In this document: positions 52,658-63,477 of the stretch, piece after piece | How the letters are laid out: each line of letters opens with the position of its first letter | How positions within the stretch are numbered: position 1 is the first letter of the stretch | From: Sphingomonas sp. PP-F2F-G114-C0414 | Lineage (GTDB): Bacteria; Pseudomonadota; Alphaproteobacteria; Sphingomonadales; Sphingomonadaceae | Direction: 5' to 3' | Length of the DNA: 64,000 nucleotides | Assembly: GCF_003688595.1 (NCBI RefSeq) | Contig: NZ_RCWT01000010.1 | Location: 248,001 to 312,000 of the forward strand | The notes under the pieces: model-generated | What the model was told of the DNA's origin: nothing | Databases searched by the model: none | The model's input: only the letters and a program-made list of their open reading frames with translations | Position numbers and translations under genes: made by a program

Positions 52658-52694
52658 TACGCTTCGCTGACGACTCGCCGTTCAGCGAAGCGTA
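52658..52694 (+). terminator. Hairpin terminator candidate
   Basis: TACGCTTCGCTGA (52658-52670) and TCAGCGAAGCGTA (52682-52694) form a perfect 13-bp stem with an 11-nt loop, 10 bp after the small protein stop. No U tract follows (CCCCC instead). Confidence 0.65.
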
Positions 52695-52842
52695 TCCCCC
52701 GCACGCGGCGGGTGCATAAAACACAGGTTATAGTATCGAAATACCTGAATATATCTTCGGCCCTGTGAGTTCATGTCCAGGGAGTATGTGCTTCAGTCTC
52801 GGCGGAGTTTGAGCGTCATATCCCCACAACATGGGGCTTATC

Positions 52843-53199
52843 ATGATCGATTTCCGGACGACATTTCGCCTCGCGAACGTTAGCACCGGCGCACTTTTGC
52901 TGGCCGCATGCGTCAATCCCTCGGCCAAGATCGCCACGTCGCTCGAGGGCTATGGTTTTCAGCCTGCGCAATCGCAGTGCGTCGGCGACCGCCTCGAAGC
53001 CAATCTGTCGATCGGGCAGCTCCAGCAACTCGGCCGCGCCGCCAAGGCATCGCGCCAGGGCGACACGACGCCCGGTCGCTTGACGATCGATGATTTCGTT
53101 CGCGTGTCGGGGCAGGTGAAGGATGCGAAGGTGCCGCTCGAAGTCGGCAAGGCCGCTGCGGCTTGCAGGCTTATGACAGACCCGGCGTCCCCGCTTTAA
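52843..53199 (+). CDS. Small lipoprotein of unknown function (118 aa)
   Basis: The start at 52843 is chosen because GGGG lies seven bases upstream; an in-frame ATG at 52831 would add four residues. The leader MIDFRTTFRLANVSTGALLL ends with the lipobox LLAAC. The mature part (NPSAKIATSLEGYGFQPAQ, QCVGDRLEANLSIGQLQQL, TPGRLTIDDFVRVSGQVKD) has two later Cys that may pair. I do not know a named family. It stands alone between the Gly-zipper protein and csbD. Confidence 0.73.
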   Translation: MIDFRTTFRLANVSTGALLLAACVNPSAKIATSLEGYGFQPAQSQCVGDRLEANLSIGQLQQLGRAAKASRQGDTTPGRLTIDDFVRVSGQVKDAKVPLEVGKAAAACRLMTDPASPL

Positions 53200-53325
53200 G
53201 CCTTCCGTCATTGGCGCGGCGGATACGCGGGCGCGATCATCGCCAAATCATATGGTCGGGATACGGACCGATTTTCAGACGTTTCGCATCCGGTTCATTC
53301 TTACACACAACCAAGGAGATACATC

Positions 53326-53610
53326 ATGAACAGCGACACCATCACCGGCACGACCTCGGATCTTGGCGGCAAGCTCAAGGAAGGCCTCGGCAACGCGATC
53401 GGCGACAAGTCGCTGCAGACCGAAGGTGCCGCCGACCAGCTGAGTGGCACGGTCCAGAAGACCTATGGCCAGGCCAAGGACGCCGTGGAAGACAATATTC
53501 GTCCGGTGATCGACTATGTCCGCCAGTTCTCCAAGGAGCGTCCGTTCACCGCTGCTGCCGTAGCCGGCGTTCTGGGCATCGCGCTGATCAACACGCTGCG
53601 CGGCAAGTAA
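53326..53610 (+). CDS. CsbD-family stress protein with C-terminal membrane segment
   Basis: This 94-residue protein has the CsbD pattern of short helices: TGTTSDLGGKLKEGLGNAIG then LQTEGAADQLSGTVQKTYGQ. A hydrophobic helix follows at the C-terminus (FTAAAVAGVLGIALINTL), giving a membrane-anchored, ElaB-like layout. CsbD proteins are general-stress proteins of unclear activity. AAGGAG precedes the ATG by eight bases. A strong hairpin follows, so the gene forms one transcript. Confidence 0.87.
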   Translation: MNSDTITGTTSDLGGKLKEGLGNAIGDKSLQTEGAADQLSGTVQKTYGQAKDAVEDNIRPVIDYVRQFSKERPFTAAAVAGVLGIALINTLRGK

Positions 53611-53617
53611 GCTGTCC

Positions 53618-53642
53618 GGCGGGGGCGCCAGTCGCCCCCGCC
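53618..53642 (+). terminator. Terminator hairpin after CsbD gene
   Basis: GGCGGGGGCG (53618-53627) and CGCCCCCGCC (53633-53642) form a perfect 10-bp GC stem with a 5-nt loop, 8 bp after the stop. Few Ts follow. Confidence 0.78.
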
Positions 53643-53727
53643 GTAATCTCGAACCATGACGAACGACCTCGCGTCCGGTGAACTCAAGCCTTGCCGGTGG
53701 CGACACACTTAGTGGAAGCAGCCTGAT

Positions 53728-54000
53728 ATGACGGGCCACACCGACTTCAATGCCCGGTACGATACGCGACATAATCACGCCCCCAGGAAAATTCGGTCGG
53801 ACGAAGAGTGGGAGGGGTTGTGGCATGCCAACGACCACGGCGCCCGTTCCGGTCGTATGGTTGAACTCTGTATCGGCGCTTTGGGAGCCGTCGTCGCGTT
53901 GCTTGTCGTTCAACGCGGATGGCGTCGCGTCTCGACACCCGTAAAGCGGTTCGTACCGTCCGCGGCCGACATCCATGTCCGGATGCCGCCACCGCGTTAA
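53728..54000 (+). CDS. Possible small single-span membrane protein
   Basis: A 90-codon frame begins MTGHTDFNARYDTRHNHAPR. One hydrophobic segment (MVELCIGALGAVVALLVVQ) is followed by basic residues. The ribosome site is weak (GGAAGCAG some ten bases upstream) and rival frames exist on the other strand. The acidic/basic N-terminus and single TM look plausible for a real small inner-membrane protein. Function unknown; treat as tentative. Confidence 0.45.
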   Translation: MTGHTDFNARYDTRHNHAPRKIRSDEEWEGLWHANDHGARSGRMVELCIGALGAVVALLVVQRGWRRVSTPVKRFVPSAADIHVRMPPPR

Positions 54001-54058
54001 GCAGAGCACCCGACAGACGGTTTCCCGCCTTCTCGAATTCCGGCGTGTCGGGTTGCCA

Positions 54059-55543
54059 CTACCTGAGCGTCCGTTGCAGCGCATCGTGCCAACCGGCGAC
54101 CAACGTATTGCGTCGATCGTCTGGCATGGCGGGCTCGAAACAGCGGTCACGCGACCAAAGCGTTTCCAGCTCGTCTAGACCCGACCACACACCGGTTGCG
54201 AGCCCCGCGTGAAAGGCCGCTCCCCGTGCGGTCGTCTCCAAATTCTCCGGGCGTTCGATCGGAACTTCGAGAAGGTCGGCGAGGAAGCCGCAAAGCCAGT
54301 CATTGGCCGCCATGCCACCATCGACGCGCACGCTGGCGGGCCTTCCGCCGCCGTCCGCGATCATCGCCGCCACGAGGTCGAGCGTCTGGTAGCCGACCGC
54401 CTCCAGTGCCGCGCGCGCAAGATGCGCCTGTGTCGCGCCCAGCGTCAGCCCGAAGATCGCGGCGCGTGCGTCGGCATCCCAGTGCGGCGCGCCCAGCCCG
54501 ACGAACGCGGGCACCATGTAGACGCCGTGATTGTCGGGCACCTGTGTTGCCATGTCGTCGGTGTCGCGCGCATGCGTGATGACCCCGATCCCGTCGCGCA
54601 GCCACTTCACCGCCGCGCCCGCCACGAAGATCGATCCCTCCAGCGCAAAGGTGGTTTTTCCCGCCAGTCGGTAGGCGGGAGTCGTCAGCAGCCGATGTTT
54701 CGAGCGGATCGCCTCGGCCCCGGTGTTGAGCAGCATGAAGCAGCCCGTACCATAGGTCGACTTGGTCATGCCGCGCGCGAAGCACGCCTGACCGAACAGC
54801 GCTGCCTGCTGATCGCCGGCGATGCCCGCGACGGGGATCTGCGCATCGAACAGACCGAGGGCGGTCACGCCGTAGTGATGGGCGTTGTCGTGGACCTCGG
54901 GCAGCATCGCGATCGGTACGCCGAACAGGTCGCACATCGCGGTGTCCCAGCGGTCTTCGCGGATGTTCCAGAGCAGCGTGCGCGACGCGTTGGTGACGTC
55001 GGTCGCGTGGACGGTGCCACCGGTCAGCCGCCACAACAGGAAGCTGTCGATCGTCCCGAATGCGAGCAGGCCGCGCTCGGCACGATCGCGGGCGCCTTCG
55101 ACATGATCGAGAATCCACGCGACCTTGGTTCCCGAGAAATAGGGATCGAGCAGCAACCCGGTGCGCTCGCGAACCTCGTCCTCGGCGCCCGCCGCGCGCA
55201 GTTCGGCGCAGCGGGCCGCAGTCCGGCGATCCTGCCACACGATCGCGGGATGGATCGGGGTGCCCGTCGCGCGATCCCAGACAACCGTCGTCTCGCGTTG
55301 ATTGGTGATGCCGATCGCCGCGATGTCGCGTGCGGCGACGCCGCTCCTGGCGATCGCCTCGCGCGCCGTCGACAGGACATCGCGCCAGATGTCTTCGGGG
55401 TCATGCTCCACCCATCCCGGCGCCGGATAATGCTGCGCGAACTCGACCTGCGCCGTCGCGACACGCTTGGCTTTGGAATCGAAGACGATGCTTCGCGTCG
55501 ACGTGGTCCCCTGGTCGATCGCGAGGATGTGCTTGCCGGTCAT
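54059..55543 (-). CDS. glpK: Glycerol kinase
   Basis: This 494-residue ATP-dependent kinase makes sn-glycerol 3-phosphate. N-terminal [19 protein letters not shown] carries the phosphate-binding loop. The family blocks [35 protein letters not shown] and [12 protein letters not shown] are present. The ATG at 55543 has GGAGAGGATCAC before it; an upstream in-frame start is not supported. It is divergent from glpD-glpR across 112 bp, so GlpR probably controls both. No glpF facilitator gene is nearby. Confidence 0.95.
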   Translation of the reverse strand: MTGKHILAIDQGTTSTRSIVFDSKAKRVATAQVEFAQHYPAPGWVEHDPEDIWRDVLSTAREAIARSGVAARDIAAIGITNQRETTVVWDRATGTPIHPAIVWQDRRTAARCAELRAAGAEDEVRERTGLLLDPYFSGTKVAWILDHVEGARDRAERGLLAFGTIDSFLLWRLTGGTVHATDVTNASRTLLWNIREDRWDTAMCDLFGVPIAMLPEVHDNAHHYGVTALGLFDAQIPVAGIAGDQQAALFGQACFARGMTKSTYGTGCFMLLNTGAEAIRSKHRLLTTPAYRLAGKTTFALEGSIFVAGAAVKWLRDGIGVITHARDTDDMATQVPDNHGVYMVPAFVGLGAPHWDADARAAIFGLTLGATQAHLARAALEAVGYQTLDLVAAMIADGGGRPASVRVDGGMAANDWLCGFLADLLEVPIERPENLETTARGAAFHAGLATGVWSGLDELETLWSRDRCFEPAMPDDRRNTLVAGWHDALQRTLR

Positions 55544-55655
55544 GTGATCCTCTCCGCTTGCGCGTGACTTGTGCCGCTTTGAAACGACGGTCAATCCTTT
55601 CGTTTGGCTTCGAACTTCGCTAAAGCGAGCGCAACCGAAAGCGGAAGGCTATCCC

Positions 55656-57170
55656 GTGCGTGCATCATCGGCTCCAGACTACGACCTGCTGATCGTCGGT
55701 GGTGGCATCAACGGCGCGGGGATCGCGCGCGATGCGGCGGGACGCGGCCTGCGCGTGCTGTTGGTCGAGCAGGACGATCTCGCCAGCCACACATCGTCCG
55801 CCTCGACCAAGCTCATCCATGGCGGGCTGCGCTATCTCGAATATGGCGAGTTCAGGCTGGTGCGGGAATCGTTGATCGAGCGCGAGCGGCTGTGGGGCAT
55901 GGCGCCGCATATCATCTGGCCGCTGCGCTTCGTGCTGCCGCAAACGCAATCGCCGCGTCCCGCCTGGATGGTGCGGCTCGGCCTGTTTCTCTACGACCAT
56001 CTTGGCGGGCGGAAGCGGCTGCCGGGGACCGAAACGATCGCGCTCGATCGATCGCCGGTCGGCAACGGGCTTGCGGATCGGCAGGGCAGGGCGTTCGTCT
56101 ATTCGGACTGCTGGGTCGAAGATAGCCGCCTCGTCGTGTTGAACGCGCGCGATGCCGCCGATCGCGGGGCCGAGATACGCACGCGCACCCGGCTGCTCGA
56201 CGCCCGCCGGGAGGGTGGTGAATGGACGGCGACGATCGTCGATGCGACGGGCGAGCATCGGATACGCGCAAAAGCGCTGGTGAATGCCGCGGGCCCGTGG
56301 GTCAGCGACGTGATCGGTCGCGCGGAGGGTATCCGCAGCGAGAGCAAGGTGCGGCTCGTCAAGGGCAGCCATATCGTCGTGCCGCAACTCTACGAGGGCG
56401 CGCATGCTTTCATGCTGCAGAACGAAGACCGCCGGATCGTCTTCGCGATCCCCTATGAGGGCAAGTTCACGCTGATCGGCACAACCGACCAGCCATGGGA
56501 CGCCGCGCCCGGCACGCCCGTCATCAGCGACGCGGAAACGGCGTACCTCATCGCGACGGTAAACCGCTATTTCACGCGCAAACTGACGCCGCACGATGTC
56601 GCGTGGAGCTATGCCGGGATCCGTCCTTTGCATGACGATCATGCCGGAAACGCCTCCGCCGTGACGCGTGATTACGTGCTCGACCTGGACGCGGGCGAGG
56701 ACAAGGCGCCGATGCTCAGTATCTTCGGCGGCAAGATCACCACCTATCGCAAGCTCGCCGAACACGCGATGGCCGAACTGGCGAAGGTGATGCCCGGGAT
56801 CGGCCCGGCCTGGACCGCCGGCGTCGCGCTGCCGGGCGGCGATATGCCGGAGGCGGATTTCGATCGGTTCCTTGGCAGGCTGACGGCCGCGCGGCCCGGA
56901 CTGCCTTCGGAGTTGCTCCGTCGACTGGCGCGTGCCTATGGTACCGATGTCGATGTGTTGCTCGGCGATGCCGTCGATATTGCGGCGCTCGGCGAGGATT
57001 TCGGCGGCGGGTTGACCAAGCGCGAGGTCGACTATCTGATCGCGCGCGAATGGGCGCAAACTTCCGACGACATCCTGTACCGACGCAGCAAGCTCGGACT
57101 CCACGTCCCGTCGGGAACCGCCGACCGACTGACCGCCTATCTCGAAGCCCGACCGTTGACCCGAGCATGA
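55656..57170 (+). CDS. glpD: Aerobic glycerol-3-phosphate dehydrogenase
   Basis: This 504-residue FAD enzyme at the inner membrane oxidises glycerol 3-phosphate to DHAP and feeds electrons to ubiquinone. The start is GTG 55656 with GGAAGG seven bases upstream; it directly precedes RASSAPDYDLLIVGGGINGA (FAD fold). Family blocks SSASTKLIHGGLRYLEYGEF, VNAAGPWVSDV and SIFGGKITTYRKLAEHAM are present. Its stop overlaps the glpR start (ATGA). Confidence 0.94.
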   Translation: MRASSAPDYDLLIVGGGINGAGIARDAAGRGLRVLLVEQDDLASHTSSASTKLIHGGLRYLEYGEFRLVRESLIERERLWGMAPHIIWPLRFVLPQTQSPRPAWMVRLGLFLYDHLGGRKRLPGTETIALDRSPVGNGLADRQGRAFVYSDCWVEDSRLVVLNARDAADRGAEIRTRTRLLDARREGGEWTATIVDATGEHRIRAKALVNAAGPWVSDVIGRAEGIRSESKVRLVKGSHIVVPQLYEGAHAFMLQNEDRRIVFAIPYEGKFTLIGTTDQPWDAAPGTPVISDAETAYLIATVNRYFTRKLTPHDVAWSYAGIRPLHDDHAGNASAVTRDYVLDLDAGEDKAPMLSIFGGKITTYRKLAEHAMAELAKVMPGIGPAWTAGVALPGGDMPEADFDRFLGRLTAARPGLPSELLRRLARAYGTDVDVLLGDAVDIAALGEDFGGGLTKREVDYLIAREWAQTSDDILYRRSKLGLHVPSGTADRLTAYLEARPLTRA

Positions 57171-57955
57171 CCCCGGCGCCGCTCGAACACGCCGTGCTCC
57201 GCCACCGTCGGATCCTCGAGCTCGCGCGCCAGACCGGCAGCGTCACCGTCGAAGCGCTGGCGGCGGAGTTCGGCGTCTCGTCGCAGACGATCCGCAAGGA
57301 TCTGAACCAACTGTCGAAAACGGCGATGGTGTCGCGCGTGCATGGCGGTGCGGTGACGACGTCGGGCGTCGATAACCTCGATCACGGCGCGCGACGAGCG
57401 GTTGCGTCGGATGCGAAGGCCGCGATCGGCGCGGCGGCGGCGCGGCTTATCCCCGATGGTGCCAGCCTGTTCATCAATATCGGCACGACCACTGAGGCGG
57501 TCGCTCGGGCGCTGACCGGCCATCGCAACCTGCTGGTGATCACCAACAACCTCAACGTTGTCGACATCCTGCGCGGCTCGCCGTCGATCGAGATTCTGAC
57601 CGCAGGCGGCCGCGTCCGTGCCGCAGACCGGGCGGTCGTCGGCGCGCTGGCGATGGATTTCATCCGTGGTTTCAAGACCGATTTCGCGATCGTCGGTGCG
57701 TCCGGGATCGATCGCGACGGTACGTTGCTCGATTTCGATGTCGACGAGGTCCGCGTGTCGCAGACGATCATCGCGCAGGCGCGGAAAGTGATCCTCGTCG
57801 CCGATCGCTCCAAGCTCCATCGGCCTGCTCCGATCCGGATCACCAGCCTCGATGCGATCGATTATTTCGTGACTGACCGTCTTGGCGATCCCGCCATCCT
57901 CGCGGCCTGCCGATCGGCGAATGCCGAGGTGGTGGAGGCCGCGCCCGGCGACTGA
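57167..57955 (+). CDS. glpR: DeoR-family regulator, probable glycerol-3-phosphate repressor
   Basis: This 262-residue regulator has an N-terminal DeoR winged HTH (VTVEALAAEFGVSSQTIRKDLNQL) and a C-terminal sugar-phosphate sensor domain of isomerase fold (INIGTTTEAVARAL, VVGALAMDFIRGFKTDFAIVGASGID, DFDVDEVRVSQ, ILVADRSKL). It is translationally coupled to glpD (4-nt overlap). It probably represses glpD-glpR and divergent glpK until glycerol 3-phosphate accumulates. Confidence 0.92.
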   Translation: MTPAPLEHAVLRHRRILELARQTGSVTVEALAAEFGVSSQTIRKDLNQLSKTAMVSRVHGGAVTTSGVDNLDHGARRAVASDAKAAIGAAAARLIPDGASLFINIGTTTEAVARALTGHRNLLVITNNLNVVDILRGSPSIEILTAGGRVRAADRAVVGALAMDFIRGFKTDFAIVGASGIDRDGTLLDFDVDEVRVSQTIIAQARKVILVADRSKLHRPAPIRITSLDAIDYFVTDRLGDPAILAACRSANAEVVEAAPGD

Positions 57956-57998
57956 TCCGAAGCTTGGCGAACTGTTGGACGTTGCGTCACCGCCGCCA

Positions 57999-58727
57999 TC
58001 ACGTGCCGCAGTTCGAACGGCAGCGGGTTGCCTGCGCCGCGACCGGAGCGGCGTAGGGGTTCTCGAAAAGCCCGCTGACGAACTTGGCGATCATGATCGG
58101 CCGGACCGACGCGTCGATCCTTGCCTGCGCAACGCGGCTGGCGCGTCCTGCGGCGATGATCGGTGCCGGCGTGTCGCCATCGTCGATCCGGCCACGACCG
58201 TTCGTTTGGCCTCGGGGGGCCACGCGCATTGCCTTGTCCGGATCGGTGGTGATGGTGATCGGTATCCCGAGCCGCGATGTCTCGCCGATCGCCTGGAGCG
58301 CAGCGTTCTGCTCGGCTAAGTGTCGCGGGGAAAGAGCGATCCGGCTGCCGAAGCTTGTGATGCCATGCAGTCGCACCATTGTCGTAACGCGCGCCGCGTC
58401 ATAGCGCTCGAAGGTCCCGCCGATCCCTCGGCGGGCAGCGGTCTCGATCGTCGGCAGCGCCACGTGCAGCATCGTCCCCGCCTTTTCCGTCAGGGTCATG
58501 CGACCGAGCAAGTCGTCCGTCCGTCGCTCTGGTGAAAGCCGCCAATCCTCATACGCATCAAGCCTGCCATTGCGGTTCAGATCGCGAAAGCGATGCCCGT
58601 CCAGCGTCAGGACCGGCCCTGATCGGCTCTCGATCTGTGGATCGGCCTTGATCGACGGCGCCAACAGCAGACCCGCCGGTATCGCGACGCCGATCAGCCA
58701 GATCGACGAAAGCCGACTGTTGCTCAC
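57999..58727 (-). pseudogene. GH3 beta-glucosidase remnant with internal deletion
   Basis: The 242-codon frame (GTG 58727) starts with a leader and a good GH3 N-terminus: GHRFRDLNRNGRLDAYEDWRLS, LLGRMTLTEKAGTMLH, GITSFGSRIALSPRHLAEQN and GIPITITTDP. After residue 165 the match stops. The following stretch (RVAPRGQTNGRGRIDDGDTP) is unlike GH3, and then ARIDASVRPIMIAKFVSGLFENPYA matches the far C-terminal part of the same family. Full GH3 enzymes of this kind are about 700-800 residues, so some 500 residues including the nucleophile Asp region are missing. The reading frame is still open, but the product cannot be an active enzyme. Confidence 0.75.
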
Positions 58728-59343
58728 AGCCGCGACGCCGGATCACGAAAGCAATTTCGTATAATATTCCAGTCGCGATTGCTCGACTCGGATAGTCTTC
58801 CCCGCACCGAACATATTTTTCTCACTCCCGCGTGCGAATCGATCGCAGTGAACGCGGCAACACCGGCCTCGATTGATAGTCCGGTCAAAGCACTCTCCCA
58901 AATAGATAGGGGTGATCTCCTCCTGAGATTTTCCACACATCTACCAGAAGGCCGCTACCAGCTGAAACGTGCTTTTATCAAGGTATATCGATCGAGCACC
59001 CAGACGATAAGTAACGCAGAAGAATCTTATAGAACCAGTTCGGATCTAAACGAAAATAAATTCAAACCTTCGATGGAGATACGGCAAAGATAAAGACACT
59101 GAGCAAGATCAATGTTCGATCTCGCCAGACTGGCAGGGCCGCTGGAACACGCCGCGTTTATGCGATTTTATATGGTCGATGCCTCGTATCAGGCCGTTTT
59201 CGTCATGAGCGTTGGCAGCGGCGATTTGAACGCTGGGCTGATCGATGTTGAAATTGCAGCTTTTTAACCGCTGTCGCGTAGCACGGACGCGCAACCTTTA
59301 TGGTTTCCGAACCGTTCCCCGTCGGCATGACACGAGGATTCCC
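58728..59343. other. AT-rich intergenic patch before katE
   Basis: These 616 bp are clearly lower in GC than the rest of the window, most of all from 58745 to 59100. Short frames on both strands lack support. One minus-strand stretch (MCGKSQEEI at 58940) faintly recalls a LuxR-type HTH but is not continuous. The part nearest katE (about 59240-59343) presumably has its promoter. It may be a decayed gene or transferred DNA. Confidence 0.5.
58759..58767 (-). promoter_or_regulatory. ATATTATAC element before GH3 remnant
   Basis: The minus strand reads GAATATTATACGAAAT, sharing ATATTATACGA with the element before the TBDR at 341. It lies 32 bp before the remnant's GTG, so it may be a leftover promoter. 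Confidence 0.3.
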
Positions 59344-61431
59344 ATGACCGACTTTTCAGATCTCAATGCAGGGGCCGGCGGCGAGACGCATCAGGTCACC
59401 GATGCCGATCATCCGGTACTGACGACCAACCACGGTACGCCGATTTCCGACAACCAGAACCAGCTCAAGGTTGGTGCGCGCGGGCCCGTCCTCCTAGAGG
59501 ACGAGAGCTACCGCGAGAAGATCAACCACTTCGACCATGAGCGTATCCCCGAGCGGATCGTCCATGCGCGCGGCAGCGCAGCGCATGGCTATTTCGAGTG
59601 CACCGAGAGCCTGTCGGACATCACCGTCGCCGATATGTTCCAGAAGAAGGGACAGCGCACCGAGGTGTTCACGCGCTTCTCGACCGTGGCCGGCGGCGCG
59701 GGTTCGATTGATACGCCGCGCGACGTGCGCGGCTTCGCGGTCAAGTTTTACACGCGCGAAGGCAACTGGGATCTGGTCGGCAACAACATCCCGGTGTTCT
59801 TCATCCAGGACGCGATCAAGTTCCCAGACCTGATCCATGCCGCCAAGATGGAGGCCGATCGCGGTTACCCGCAGGCGGCGACCGCGCACGACACGTTCTG
59901 GGACTTCATCAGCCTGATGCCCGAATCCACCCACATGATCATGTGGGCGATGTCGGACCGCACGTTGCCGCGCACTTTCGCGAACATGGAAGGGTTCGGG
60001 GTCCACACTTTCCGCCTGATCAACAAGGACGGCAAGTCGACCTTCGTGAAGTTCCACTGGAAGCCCAAGGCCGGGCTCGCGTCGACGATCTGGGACGAGA
60101 CCGTCAAGATCGCGGGTGCCGATCCCGACTTCCAGCGTCGCGACCTGTTCGAGCGGATCGAGCGCGGCGATTATCCCGAGTGGGAGCTGGGTCTCCAGCT
60201 GTTCGACGAGGAATTCGCCAACAGCCAGCCGTACGACGTGCTCGATTCAACCAAGATCATTCCGGAAGAAGTCCTGCCGGTGAAGATCGTCGGTCGGATG
60301 GTGCTCGACCGGTATCCCGACAATTTCTTCGCCGAGACCGAGCAGGCTGCATTCGTTCCCAGCCATGTCGTTCCCGGCATCGGCTTTTCGAACGATCCGC
60401 TGCTGCAGGGGCGGTTGTTCAGCTACACCGACACGCAGTTGTCGCGTCTCGGGTCGGTCAACTTTCACCAGTTGCCGATCAATGCCGCCAAGGGTCGTGC
60501 TGCCGCGGCTGGCAGCCCGTTCAACAATCAGCAGCGTGACGGTCACATGCAGATGGCGGTGCCGAAGGGCCGCGCCAGCTACGAGCCCAACAGCCTCGCC
60601 AAGGCAGGTGAGGAAGCTGGCGCGCGCGAGGATCCGGACAAGGGCTACAAGACCTTCCCGTCGGACGAAGAAGGCCAGAAGCTGCGGATCCGTCCGGAGA
60701 GCTTTGCCGACCATTACAGCCAGGCGCGGCTGTTCTTCCGCTCGATGGACCCGGCCGAGCAGGCGCATATCGCGTCGGCGATCGTGTTCGAGCTGTCGAA
60801 GGTTTCGCTCGATCACATCCGCATCCAGATGATGGCGAACCTGCGCAACGTCGACGAGGATCTGGCCAAGCGCGTCGCTGCCGGCCTCGCCATGGACCTG
60901 CCCGAGGCATCGCCGACCGCGGCACCGGTGCTCGACATGGACCTGTCGCCAGCGCTGCGGATCATTCGCGGCCCGCTGGAGAAGCATACGCTGGAAGGTC
61001 GTACGGTCGGCATCCTGATCGCCGACGGCACCGATGCCGGCGAGCTGAACACGCTGAAGGACGGGATCAAGAAGGCCGGTGGCCAGGCGAAGACGATCGC
61101 GCCCAAGGTCGGCAAGGTCCCGCTGTCGGACGGATCGTCGATCGCGGCGGATGCGCAGCTGTTCGGTCAGCCGTCGGTGACGGTCGACGCGTGCGCGGTC
61201 ATCCTGAGCAAGGACGCCTGTGCGAAGCTCGTCAAGGAAGGCGCGGCGGTACAGTGGGTCATGGATGCGTTCGGGCATCTCAAGGCTATCGGCCACAACG
61301 CCGCGGCCAAGCCGTTGCTCGACAAGGCCGGGGTCGAGGCGGATGACGGTGTCGTCGAACTAGGTGCGTTCGTCGACGCGGCCAAGAAGCGCTATTGGGA
61401 TCGCGAGGCCAACGTTCGTACGCTGGCGTAA
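59344..61431 (+). CDS. katE: Large-subunit haem catalase (HPII type)
   Basis: This 695-residue catalase breaks down hydrogen peroxide in the cytoplasm. The catalytic His lies in [12 protein letters not shown] near residue 74. [20 protein letters not shown] and the proximal Tyr block [12 protein letters not shown] are present. The C-terminal part (about 540-695; [20 protein letters not shown]) is the flavodoxin/DJ-1-like domain typical of large-subunit clade 2 catalases. The ATG at 59344 has GAGG seven bases upstream; an open frame further upstream is not needed. A strong terminator follows. Confidence 0.95.
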   Translation: MTDFSDLNAGAGGETHQVTDADHPVLTTNHGTPISDNQNQLKVGARGPVLLEDESYREKINHFDHERIPERIVHARGSAAHGYFECTESLSDITVADMFQKKGQRTEVFTRFSTVAGGAGSIDTPRDVRGFAVKFYTREGNWDLVGNNIPVFFIQDAIKFPDLIHAAKMEADRGYPQAATAHDTFWDFISLMPESTHMIMWAMSDRTLPRTFANMEGFGVHTFRLINKDGKSTFVKFHWKPKAGLASTIWDETVKIAGADPDFQRRDLFERIERGDYPEWELGLQLFDEEFANSQPYDVLDSTKIIPEEVLPVKIVGRMVLDRYPDNFFAETEQAAFVPSHVVPGIGFSNDPLLQGRLFSYTDTQLSRLGSVNFHQLPINAAKGRAAAAGSPFNNQQRDGHMQMAVPKGRASYEPNSLAKAGEEAGAREDPDKGYKTFPSDEEGQKLRIRPESFADHYSQARLFFRSMDPAEQAHIASAIVFELSKVSLDHIRIQMMANLRNVDEDLAKRVAAGLAMDLPEASPTAAPVLDMDLSPALRIIRGPLEKHTLEGRTVGILIADGTDAGELNTLKDGIKKAGGQAKTIAPKVGKVPLSDGSSIAADAQLFGQPSVTVDACAVILSKDACAKLVKEGAAVQWVMDAFGHLKAIGHNAAAKPLLDKAGVEADDGVVELGAFVDAAKKRYWDREANVRTLA

Positions 61432-61499
61432 TCAGTCCAGGCGCCGTTTCGATCTCTCGGGTCGAAGCGGCGCCGCGATTTCGGCATTCGGTAGACAGT

Positions 61500-61537
61500 A
61501 AAAAACCACGCTCGGCTTGGCCAAGCGTGGTTTTTTT
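61500..61537. terminator. Bidirectional Rho-independent terminator
   Basis: AAAAAACCACGCT (61500-61512) and AGCGTGGTTTTTT (61524-61536) form a 13-bp stem with A and T runs on both sides. It ends katE on the plus strand and the small gene ending at 61582 on the minus strand. Confidence 0.92.
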
Positions 61538-61581
61538 ACGTCGTCGATAATACTGGGCCGGCGGACCGGCCCGGTTGTAAG

Positions 61582-61962
61582 TCAGCTCTTCTTGCGCGCG
61601 CGCTTGGGGCTCGCGGCGGCTTCGACGTCCTCGGCTTCGTCGGGCGAATCCTCGCCGGCTTCGGTCAGTGCCTCGCCGAGCGCCTTCAGCTTCTCCTGCG
61701 ACTTGTCGGCCTTGTCGGCGATCTTGGTCGTCGCCGTACCGAGACGGTGCAGCAGCGCGTGGATGCGATCGGCATCGGGCTCACCCTTCTCGAGCTGCTT
61801 GCGCAGCGCGGCAAGATCCCGCAAGATTCCTTTGGCGCCCGGCGTGTCGATCTCGGCGAGCGCCGACTCCCAGTCCTCCACCATGTCGGCACCCTTGGTC
61901 GGCTTGGTGGCGTCGAGTCCGCGATTGATCGCGTTCATCGTTCCTGCAAATTTAACGGCCAT
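61582..61962 (-). CDS. Conserved small helical protein of unknown function (126 aa)
   Basis: The ATG at 61962 follows GGAGAG by six bases. The product starts MAVKFAGTMNAINRGLDATK. It then has helical, coiled-coil-like segments (ILRDLAALRKQLEKGEPDAD, HRLGTATTKIADKADKSQEK), an acidic stretch (EDSPDEAEDVE), and a basic end (PKRARKKS). It is soluble with no known domain. Similar proteins seem common in sphingomonads as far as I recall. It shares the bidirectional terminator with katE and may be a stress-related partner; that is a guess. Confidence 0.78.
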   Translation of the reverse strand: MAVKFAGTMNAINRGLDATKPTKGADMVEDWESALAEIDTPGAKGILRDLAALRKQLEKGEPDADRIHALLHRLGTATTKIADKADKSQEKLKALGEALTEAGEDSPDEAEDVEAAASPKRARKKS

Positions 61963-62070
61963 GTTTCGCTCTCCGAAGCCATGATTTGGCGAATTGAGAA
62001 CGAAGCGAGTCCGGGGAAATGTCCGTTTTATTGCAGTAATCTAGATCAGTATCGGCGGATTTTTACCGGC

Positions 62071-63243
<1,173 letters not shown>

Positions 63244-63477
63244 CTCGGCCTCGTTTCGCGGCGCCTGCCTCGCACGATACAGTCAAAATGGTGTTAACCA
63301 ACGCACAAATAGAGCCTTTTTGGGAACGAGCAGTTTCTTATGGTTGCGCTGCAAGCTAACCGTCGGAGCTCATCGACGAGCAGCCCCGCTGGGTGACTTG
63401 GGTCTGTCACGATATCGTCGCGGAACTGTCGCAGGCGACCGGTAGGCGATCCCCAATTGGGCCGGGGACGATTGCAG

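Noticed and set aside
53200-53325. EcfG-type promoter before the csbD gene
   Set aside because: GGGAT and CGTTT lie at a roughly suitable distance, but the -35 does not match GGAAC well enough.
58779-59093. 104-codon plus-strand frame in the AT-rich patch
   Set aside because: No ribosome site, no recognisable motif and odd composition. Regarded as chance.
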